A stretch of DNA of 35,646 nucleotides from the NCBI RefSeq assembly GCF_013177735.1, contig NZ_WOEZ01000289.1, positions 1 to 35,646 on the forward strand. The letters are read 5' to 3'. The translations under genes were made by a program, and so were the position numbers. Under the pieces are notes generated by a model. It did not search any database. It saw nothing but the letters and a program-made list of their open reading frames with translations, and was not told the DNA's origin. This document shows positions 17,901 to 23,969 of this stretch, in pieces (the stretch's first letter is position 1; each line of letters opens with the position of its first letter). Source of the DNA: Paraburkholderia elongata. Its GTDB lineage: Bacteria; Pseudomonadota; Gammaproteobacteria; Burkholderiales; Burkholderiaceae.

Positions 17901-18226
17901 CGCAGTTTGTTGCCGACCGGCACCACAATGGTCGGCCCCGGCGCCCAGACGTTATTCGGCACCGGCGTGGTCGATCCAGCGGACGTCCGCGAGCAGACAT
18001 TGGCGTTGTCCAGCGTGCCGCCCCCGAGTGCCGCACCCTGCGTCGGGTCATTCGTACAGAAGCCCCACATGGGAACGATCGCTCCGTCCGGGAGCGTCGT
18101 CGACATACGCTGCGCAGTCAGATTGACCGTCGTGACCGTTTGCGCGGACGCGAGCGATGCCAGGAGCATCGTCACGGCGCACACACACGCTGACTTCGAT
18201 GTCAGTCGATCGATCAGGGATCTCAT
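14939..18226 (-). CDS. Exported copper-oxidase-like protein without copper ligands, with cadherin/Ig-like and SdrD-like domains (1,095 aa)
   Basis: A signal peptide ends at ASA/QT (about residue 28). Residues 35-480 resemble the second gene's product: PDGAIVPMWGFC, GPTIVVPVGNKLRINLTN, then the 17-residue element YETGSHPSMQAPMGLYG and HVPSVVGQPLQLIAEDGN. At each place where multicopper oxidases have copper ligands, this protein has other residues. Residues about 510-610 form a cadherin/Ig-like domain (NVLSNDIG, GTFTYTI). Residues about 880-960 are SdrD-like (EDSNPTNGDPDANEHGLGG). The frame ends at a G9 tract where it overlaps the following frame. AGGAG precedes the ATG at 18226, 27 bp after the preceding gene's stop. 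It looks like a non-catalytic scaffold derived from an oxidase (inference). Confidence 0.88.
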   Translation of the reverse strand: MRSLIDRLTSKSACVCAVTMLLASLASAQTVTTVNLTAQRMSTTLPDGAIVPMWGFCTNDPTQGAALGGGTLDNANVCSRTSAGSTTPVPNNVWAPGPTIVVPVGNKLRINLTNSLPAGTPTSLVILGQIGGSAGKPTRDAAPIVHPAVTTTTWPANAAVPAGSAGFVPPQQAARARAFAQEAAPGGTVSYTWDTNIAAAGAKATYLKPGTYLYETGSHPSMQAPMGLYGVLVVTYAPLYEVEGAGTQEAEIHLSNDPRAEGKAFPGAYRNAGPALASLADVPYDMDAVLLLSEIDAVQNAAVDAAAVAGTRETIRWNDQQCAQSQKAAPVVNGVAQAQIPCYPAAVNYAPTYFLVNGKSYDQSNPSGTSVAMPDLKGSDYNALSGNVLVRMVNAGLRTHVPSVVGQPLQLIAEDGNVAPGMPKMQNEVNMPAGKTIDALVHPAKNATSYVDAVFAFFDRALGLTTANETAGGFEGYLAIASATTVTAGPGTFAAALNRTIGSSAKPAVAAQANPDNYTLAPNATTFSNNVLSNDIGVSNVVIKGVTPAAGATSTTITLAHGTVTLNTNGTFTYTITSAPTPTTSPSSDTFTYCGNAGTACALVTLAFEATGAAPTVSARVYDNTAASAYPSRVSSLIKVPRGAGLLAGAADPGNFPLTARLSGTAPAWVTVNSDGSFTATPCSAAPATCTFQFVVVNSQGTSSAAQTATVVFPAGSGLPVNLLDAQNGMALPNDYGWIIEEDQTWHNPTPGTTPPVVNGTPQPSLATSFFRSHMPVVAAGCTGPLSCGDAQSNGGTVAKAKPRSMPGDVALDPAKWYFISILPGDSANPFIAGYANDPLINPDCLTPSSATANDAKCGHTMSGISVPPPVNGAYQTATIKVEPNPLKPAQLSIFIFEDSNPTNGDPDANEHGLGGFEIAIWDVAGRSGDPIGQVTYDTFNQPLTNALLGTPGCPNVYSPTASATPSTHPSYAGKDLTGVVITCPSDPKDPANPSADYALQGQALVKNLMPGRFDVIAHPGAAREGAGETWYQVSTLEGTPGQDAFTKSGEPPYFQEFGPPGFHTFIGFVNPAHIAQQNVIATHVPVGGGAAHES
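14958..14966 (-). repeat. G9 homopolymer tract at the junction of two frames
   Basis: Nine consecutive C on the plus strand (G9 in the coding sense) lie where the 1,095-residue frame ends (VPVGGGAAHES, stop) and the 1,654-residue frame begins. Loss of one G (or gain of two) joins the frames as VPVGG-VPPTNPNG, a plausible Pro/Gly linker. Such tracts are hot spots for slipped-strand phase variation, transcriptional slippage and sequencing error. The sequence alone cannot tell which applies. Confidence 0.85.
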
Positions 18227-18253
18227 GCTTACGACTCCTTTGGTGCACTCGTG

Positions 18254-19879
18254 TCACTGCGACTCGTCAATCTTCGCGGCCGGCGGATCGATGATCATCA
18301 TCATCATCATGCCGCCCGGGAAGACGTCGTTGGTTGTAATCTCGCGCTCGTCGTGCGAGTGCCACATGAAGGCGTAACCAGCACTGGGGTTCTGGCTTGC
18401 AAAACCCGGCGGAAGCGGAGTCGAGATGAACTGCGCACTTCCGCTCGGAATGCTTTGCAGACCGAGATAAGGCGTCCCGCCATACCACAGACCGTTGGCA
18501 ACGATATTCGGATCAGGCGGCGTAACCGGGATCGGCTTGTTGTGATCCGCACTCCATTCGCCGTAGTTCGGAGTGACGCCCGGGATAGCGGCCGGATTGC
18601 TCGCGTTGGTGTAGTAGCCGTTGAGGTCCGGATAGCACGGCGCCGGGTCGCCATTGCCGGCGGTGCTCGGTCCTGCTGGCGCACCGGCATACGTGTGCCC
18701 ATAGACATCCCAGTTCAGCCCCTTGCCGGTCCATTGAAACAGCGCGTCGACGGTCTGCCCGGATACTGTCGGGAACGTAAAGATCAGAGGCCCTGCAAGG
18801 CTGAGCTGATCGACAGAGGACAGCAGAAGGTTGCCGTCACGGGCAAGCACACGCGCGTGATTGCCGTGGATGTGCAGTGGATGCTGTATGCGGCCTTGAC
18901 CCACTGCACGGATCAGCATGGTTTCGCCGGGATGCAAGTGCGGATTGCCGTTGTACGGTTGATTCGGATAAGCGGACGAGTACGGGCCATCCATGTCGTC
19001 CGGCATCGAGCGGCCGTTAATCAGAAAATAGTTCGGGTGGTACGGCTCGGTTTGCACGGCGATCGGCGCACACGTCGCCGTTGGAGTGGCAGCGACTGTC
19101 GCATCGCAGTCCGTCACCTGCTGGAGGGCCGCGAGGTGAATGTTTGAGTCCATCTCCATGAGCTGGAACAGATATTCCCGGTCGTAACAGGTTTGCGGAT
19201 GGTCGTAGGCCGCCGTGGAGAGCCGGTAGTCGGCCTGGGATCCAAGCGCGCCTGGCGTCTGACAGACCGCGGGAGGTGTCTTCGGCAAGACGATGACGAC
19301 GCCGTAGAGCCCCATCTCGATCTGCAACTCAGGTTGCGTGCCGCTGTGGTAGACGTACGTGCCCGGCTTCGTCGCCGTGAACGAATACGTTACCGTGGTC
19401 CCACGTGTAGCCTCGCGCGCAAGAACGCCTGCTACGCCGTTGGTCGTCGACACCTTGAAGCCTGGGAAGATGATCGACGTATTGCCCGCGGCCACCGGCA
19501 ATTCATTCGTGAGGTTGACCGTCACCGTGTCGCCTTCAGTGACAATCAGCGTGGGACCGGGCAACTGCATGACCGGACACGTGCTGATGGCAGTCAGCGC
19601 CGCAGGCGCGTAACCTGCGGGCGCCGCGGCAGCGGTCAGTCCAACCGCGCTTCCGGCCTTGCCGCAGCCGAAGCCCCACGTATAGATCGATGCGCCATCC
19701 GGCTGCGAAGTCGACCCAGCGCTCGCGACCAGATTGAATGTCGGGGTTTTTGCGCCACCCGTGATTCCCGGGACAGCCGCACGCGCCAGTCCGCAACACA
19801 AGCTCGTGACGACAGCCAGAATCAGCAGCATCGACATCGACCGGACGACGACCCCACCGCAGGTCTTGAATGAGTACAT
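18254..19879 (-). CDS. Exported multicopper-oxidase-like protein carrying the HPLHIHG and HSH half of the copper motifs
   Basis: This 541-residue protein has a signal peptide (hydrophobic 17-33, cleavage near ARA). The N-terminal cupredoxin domain has YHSGTQPELQIEMGLYG at 177-193, aligned without gaps to the intact type 1 element of the upstream protein, but Cys is replaced by Ser, one His by Gly and another His by Gln. The HxHG motif is also absent there (IIFPG). The C-terminal cupredoxin domain keeps HPLHIHG (H333, H336, H338) and MWHSHDERE (H507, H509), followed by GGMMMMM (524-528). Canonical enzymes hold these together with HxHG and HCH...H...M. AGGAG precedes the ATG. It lies 12 bp after the first operon gene, which has the complementary motifs. 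Confidence 0.88.
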   Translation of the reverse strand: MYSFKTCGGVVVRSMSMLLILAVVTSLCCGLARAAVPGITGGAKTPTFNLVASAGSTSQPDGASIYTWGFGCGKAGSAVGLTAAAAPAGYAPAALTAISTCPVMQLPGPTLIVTEGDTVTVNLTNELPVAAGNTSIIFPGFKVSTTNGVAGVLAREATRGTTVTYSFTATKPGTYVYHSGTQPELQIEMGLYGVVIVLPKTPPAVCQTPGALGSQADYRLSTAAYDHPQTCYDREYLFQLMEMDSNIHLAALQQVTDCDATVAATPTATCAPIAVQTEPYHPNYFLINGRSMPDDMDGPYSSAYPNQPYNGNPHLHPGETMLIRAVGQGRIQHPLHIHGNHARVLARDGNLLLSSVDQLSLAGPLIFTFPTVSGQTVDALFQWTGKGLNWDVYGHTYAGAPAGPSTAGNGDPAPCYPDLNGYYTNASNPAAIPGVTPNYGEWSADHNKPIPVTPPDPNIVANGLWYGGTPYLGLQSIPSGSAQFISTPLPPGFASQNPSAGYAFMWHSHDEREITTNDVFPGGMMMMMIIDPPAAKIDESQ

Positions 19880-19891
19880 GACGGGCCGCTC

Positions 19892-21454
19892 CTATAAGAC
19901 CCGGATCTCAGTCATCATTCCGCCGAAATTCTCGGCGTCGTTCGACAGGTGATCGAGCTGTGTGGTGTAGAGGAAGTACGTACCCTGTGGAATGTTCGTC
20001 ACGTCGAGGATCACGTCGGCGGATTCCCCGCCGCCTATGGTCAGCGAGTTCGTCGTGTAGTACATGTTTGCGCCGGCCATGTCGCGTAGCAGGCGCGCAT
20101 GAAAGCCGATGACGAGCATCGGCACGCCTTCGGTCGCCAGCGTGTGATACTCGGTGACGCTCAGGTTGGACACACGCAGCAGCGCACGCGTCTGTCCCGC
20201 GGTCTTGTTGATTGTGATGAGGGTCGGCATCGGTTGCGACACACGCGATACGCCATCTGAATCGAGTGTCGTAATAGCCCCGCTTGCGGTCGGGTTCGTC
20301 GCAGTGGTTGGCAGTTGCGCATAGCCTGGCACGCCGATCGTATCCGGATAGCTGCGACCGCTCAGCAAGAAATACTTGTCCTTCATATCCGCAAACGGTT
20401 CGGGATTGAAGGTCATGCCGATGAAGTGGAAGTTCGGATCAAAGCCCATCATCTGGATCGGATACTCGACATCGTAGCGAGTCGAACCGTCGCCGTCGTT
20501 ATAGGCGTAAAGCGCGCCCGGAGCCTGCACTGCACCCGTATCCTTGCGCGGCAGCGGCGTTGAACACAGAACGTCTTTCCGGCAGTCTTCAGGCGGGAAC
20601 GATGCATTCAGATAGTGCGCATTCGACGCAGTGCTGATCGGCTGCATCGGGTATTCATAGTCGTGTAACGCGGTATAGAGATTCGCGCCCGGCTTCAGGC
20701 GGTTCTGACGGGGACGCACGTAGAGTTGGCCTTCCATGCCCATTTGCAGATGCTCAGGCGGCGTGATATGGCAATGCCAGAAATAGGTTCCTGCGTCGGG
20801 TGCGGTGTAATAGTAGGTGAAGCTGCCCGCAATATTGATGGCCACCGATGCATCGGGTACGCCGTCAAAGAAAGACGACGCATTTGGATAGCCGTGGAAA
20901 TGCACCGTGTGCTGCTCGAACAGGTCCGGGCGCATGATCATGCCGACGTTCGATAGCGTGAGGTAAAACTCGTCGTCCTCGTCTAGCGCCATCGTAGGCG
21001 CGGGCGCCTGGCCCGCGAGCACGCCGTTGTTCATCATCAAGGCGGGCTCCTTGATGGCAGCGTTATTGGGCGCAATGCCGTCGCCCGGGAAAGTCGCGCC
21101 TACGAACGTGCTGTTGAATACCGACGCAGGCTGGGTGCCCGGCAGACCCATCGAAATATCCGCAAGGCCCGAGAGCGGGCCGAACGCAAACAGATAGATT
21201 TGCTGACCATCGGCCATCGTTGCGTAACCGTCGCCGCCCGAGATGTGCTGGCATTTGATCTGGGGATTCGCGTTCGCTGCGGTGGGTCGTGCCGGGTCGC
21301 CCTGCACCATCGAGTCGACTTTGCCGTCGAGCGATTTGTGCAGCGTGGTGCCGTTCGGACACTGCACGCGGAATGACTGCGCGAACGCCGGTATCGAGAC
21401 GACGAGAAAGAAAAACGCGGGCAGCACGATACGAAACAAGCGAGTACCAAACAT
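19892..21454 (-). CDS. Exported multicopper-oxidase-like protein carrying the HxHG and HCH (type 1) half of the copper motifs
   Basis: This is the first gene of the operon (520 aa). The start is taken at 21454, where GGAGG lies six bases upstream and a clean signal peptide begins (MFGTRLFRIVLPAFFF, cleavage after AFA). Residues 160-250 are a copper-binding cupredoxin domain: HTVHFHG (H182, H185, H187) and WHCHITPPEHLQMGMEG with H227, C228, H229, H235, M238/M240. This supplies a complete type 1 site plus part of a type 2/3 centre. The C-terminal domain has lost its ligands: HTLATEG stands where HPLHIHG is expected, and YTTQLDHLS where the HSH/HCH motif is expected. On its own it could bind type 1 copper, but it lacks half of a trinuclear cluster. 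Its neighbour has the missing half. Confidence 0.9.
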   Translation of the reverse strand: MFGTRLFRIVLPAFFFLVVSIPAFAQSFRVQCPNGTTLHKSLDGKVDSMVQGDPARPTAANANPQIKCQHISGGDGYATMADGQQIYLFAFGPLSGLADISMGLPGTQPASVFNSTFVGATFPGDGIAPNNAAIKEPALMMNNGVLAGQAPAPTMALDEDDEFYLTLSNVGMIMRPDLFEQHTVHFHGYPNASSFFDGVPDASVAINIAGSFTYYYTAPDAGTYFWHCHITPPEHLQMGMEGQLYVRPRQNRLKPGANLYTALHDYEYPMQPISTASNAHYLNASFPPEDCRKDVLCSTPLPRKDTGAVQAPGALYAYNDGDGSTRYDVEYPIQMMGFDPNFHFIGMTFNPEPFADMKDKYFLLSGRSYPDTIGVPGYAQLPTTATNPTASGAITTLDSDGVSRVSQPMPTLITINKTAGQTRALLRVSNLSVTEYHTLATEGVPMLVIGFHARLLRDMAGANMYYTTNSLTIGGGESADVILDVTNIPQGTYFLYTTQLDHLSNDAENFGGMMTEIRVL

Positions 21455-22036
21455 AGATCCCTCCGCGAACGGACGAACTGCCTGCGCAACATACGCTGGC
21501 ATCCAGCACCGATCCTTCAGATATCCACGCTTGGCCCGCCTGCTCGCGTATGCACGAGCGGCGATATGTTCAGCTTACGTTCGACATGTCTACATCTGCG
21601 CACGACCTTCGAAAGTCGCCATGCGGTGGATGATGCTGTCTACGAGCTGTTATTCCTGAAATCAGACTGCCGGGCTAGTGTCTTGGAAATGAGAGCACGC
21701 GTCATTGGAGAGAGACCCGCAAAACACAGTAGGAGATGTCCGACTCGGTGCCTGCGCGACCCGATTCGCAAAATGCGAAAGAACGGTCGATGCGTGGAAT
21801 CGGGTGATTTCAAAATGGGGAAAACACCCAGATTGAAAATCACTCAATCTGGATCATCATTCTGGCCAGCCAGTACGCCGCAGCAGACCTGACAGCTCCT
21901 GCGCAGCGGGGTTATCGGCCAGTTCGAGGAACCCCGAAAAAGCGGGCCGATTTAGTCTTGCGCGGAGGCGCGTAAAAATGATCCGCTTAGTGTCCCGCTT
22001 CCTAGGCTGCTTAGGAGCCCACTTAAGGGCGCCAAT
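21455..22036. other. Divergent regulatory region between the oxidase-like operon and the cytochrome gene
   Basis: This 580-bp gap holds the promoters of two outward-facing units. I saw no convincing coding sequence. It contains a perfect inverted repeat at 21828-21852 (listed separately) and a somewhat AT-richer section around 21700-21860. No clear -35/-10 pair could be fixed. Confidence 0.5.
21828..21852. promoter_or_regulatory. Perfect 9-bp inverted repeat (CCAGATTGA-N7-TCAATCTGG)
   Basis: CCAGATTGA (21828-21836) and TCAATCTGG (21844-21852) are exact inverted copies separated by seven bases. It sits between the divergent oxidase-like operon and the cytochrome gene. It is not followed by a T-run on either strand, so it is more likely an operator for a dimeric regulator than a terminator. 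No regulator gene lies adjacent. Confidence 0.45.
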
Positions 22037-23674
22037 ATGCGATTCCTGACTTCAGGCTTGCTCGCGTTCCTGCTGATAAGCCGCCTAGCATATGCAGCGG
22101 ACGCATCGAGCGCTGAGGCGCTGTATCGCAACGGCATCCTGCCGTCGGGCGCCCCGCTTGTCGGACAGCGCCTCGCAGGCGCATCAGTCAAAGGCGCCGA
22201 TGCAGCGTGCGTCAATTGCCATCGTCGCAGCGGTTTCGGCACCGCGGAAGGGCAAATCATCGTCCCGCCCATCACCGGACACTATCTGTTCCGCCCAGCA
22301 AGCAGTGCGAACGACGATATGGACTACCGGTACATGCCGGGATACGTCAATCTCAAACGCCAGCCGTACACCGATCAGACGCTGGCGGAAGCCATCCGTC
22401 ATGGGACGGGCCGGGACGGCCGCCCGCTCAACGAATTGATGCCGCGCTTCGATATCGACGACAACACGATGACCCAGTTGATCGACTATCTGCGCGGACT
22501 GTCGAGCACCCTTTCGCCCGGCGTCACTGAGGACACGCTTCACTTCGCTACGATTACCACTCCGGATTCGGACCGCACGAGCCGCGACGGAATGCTAGCG
22601 GTAATTCGACAGTTTTTTTCCGACCAGAACGAATTTCTGCGAGGCGGCGTCAAGCCGATGCAAAGCGACCGCAACGTGTTCTACCGGGTGAAGCGTCGCT
22701 GGCAGCTGCACGTGTGGGAACTGAGTGGACCACCGGAGACATGGGAGCGTCAGCTCCATGAGCATCTCGCCACCGAGCCGGTGTTCGCCGTCATCTCAGG
22801 CATCGGCGGCAACACATGGGCGCCAGTGCATCGATTCTGCGAATCCGAGGCACTGCCCTGTCTGTTTCCGAATGTCGACGTCCCCGTTATCGCCGAGCAC
22901 GACTTCTACAACGTCTACTTTTCCAAGGGTGTCCTGCTTGAGGCCGAGCTGATCTCGGCGCGTCTGTCGCTCCCGCAGAGCGCGGCACTGGCGCACGGGA
23001 AATCGTCCGCCGACCGAAGGGTGATTCAAGTCTTTCAGCGAGGCGATGCTGGCGAAGAGGCGGCAGCGCATCTTGCGGCCCAACTTGCGGCGGCCGGTAA
23101 ACCGCCGCCGCTCGACCGGCCACTCGACAGCGACGCCGCGCCAGGCGCGATCAACCGGGCATTGACTGGAATCAAAGAGGACGATGTGCTGATCCTGTGG
23201 CTGCGGCCGGGCGCACTTGCTACATTACCCTCCTCTGCGCCCAGGGCTACCGTCTACGTGTCCGGATTGATGGGCGGCCTTGAGCATGCGCCGCTACCAT
23301 CGGCCTGGCGCGAATCGACGTTAGTCACCTATCCGTTCGATCTTCCTGTGCTGAGACGGGTCGCGATGAATTTTCCGCTCGCCTGGTTCAATATACGGCA
23401 CGTACCGATACTGGATGAACGCGTGGAAGCAAACACGTACCTGGCATGCCAGATACTGGCGGATACGTTGTCCGGCATGCTCGATCTGTTCCATCGCGAC
23501 TATCTGGTCGAACAGCTCGAAAATATGCTGAGCCGACGGCTGGTGAACGGTTATTTCCCTCGCTTGAGCCTCGCGCCAACGCAGCGCTTCGCGTCAAAAG
23601 GTGGCTATTTCATCAAGCTTTCCGGGAGTACGTCCGATGCGGTTTCGCCGCAAGGCAGTTGGGTCGTTCCCTAG
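22037..23674 (+). CDS. Exported cytochrome c / periplasmic-binding-protein-like fusion
   Basis: This 545-residue protein has a signal peptide (LLAFLLISRLAYA). Residues 25-155 form a mono-heme cytochrome c domain with CVNCH (C58, C61, H62) as the heme site and M135 in LNELMPRFDI, then a C-terminal helix DNTMTQLIDYLRGL as expected for the sixth ligand and packing helix. From about 165 the protein has the alternating beta/alpha pattern of type I periplasmic substrate-binding proteins (LHFATITTPD, FAVISGIGGNTWAPVHRF, RVIQVFQRGDAGEEAA, DDVLILWLRPGALA). I read it as the known cytochrome c/ABC-substrate-binding fusion class. AAGGGC precedes the ATG. It is divergent from the oxidase-like operon, so an electron-transfer partnership is plausible but inferred. 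Confidence 0.87.
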   Translation: MRFLTSGLLAFLLISRLAYAADASSAEALYRNGILPSGAPLVGQRLAGASVKGADAACVNCHRRSGFGTAEGQIIVPPITGHYLFRPASSANDDMDYRYMPGYVNLKRQPYTDQTLAEAIRHGTGRDGRPLNELMPRFDIDDNTMTQLIDYLRGLSSTLSPGVTEDTLHFATITTPDSDRTSRDGMLAVIRQFFSDQNEFLRGGVKPMQSDRNVFYRVKRRWQLHVWELSGPPETWERQLHEHLATEPVFAVISGIGGNTWAPVHRFCESEALPCLFPNVDVPVIAEHDFYNVYFSKGVLLEAELISARLSLPQSAALAHGKSSADRRVIQVFQRGDAGEEAAAHLAAQLAAAGKPPPLDRPLDSDAAPGAINRALTGIKEDDVLILWLRPGALATLPSSAPRATVYVSGLMGGLEHAPLPSAWRESTLVTYPFDLPVLRRVAMNFPLAWFNIRHVPILDERVEANTYLACQILADTLSGMLDLFHRDYLVEQLENMLSRRLVNGYFPRLSLAPTQRFASKGGYFIKLSGSTSDAVSPQGSWVVP

Positions 23675-23969
23675 CACTATTGCGTCCGTGTGACGTGAAA
23701 ATCGCATAGCGGACCGGTTCACCCCGGTGTGCCCAGACGTGTAGCCGATTGTCTTGACAACCGCTCTGAGCCGACCCGAGCGCCGTTCGCAACAGCCACA
23801 TCCTGGCCTGGATGTTGTGGGAGCGGGCCTCGTTCGCGAAGGACTGGTGCTGAACGCATTGACGTCGATTGTCCCTTGTCCTGATCGTGACTGAAAACCT
23901 TAAGCGGACGATCGCGCCGGCCGCAATCGGTTGACCGCGAACGTCGGCTTAGGATCGACCAACGCGATA
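23675..23969. other. Intergenic stretch between convergent genes
   Basis: About 295 bp between the cytochrome-fusion gene and the end of the leftward FUSC operon. The open frames here are low-quality shadows. No clear terminator hairpin with a T-run was found. Confidence 0.3.

Noticed and set aside
21857..21955. A leftward segment ending LELADNPAAQELSGLLRR and TGWPE before a double stop, possibly the C-terminus of a lost gene
   Set aside because: It looks protein-like for about 32 codons, but there is no start codon in the open frame and it runs into the antisense of the cytochrome gene. I could not support it as a feature.
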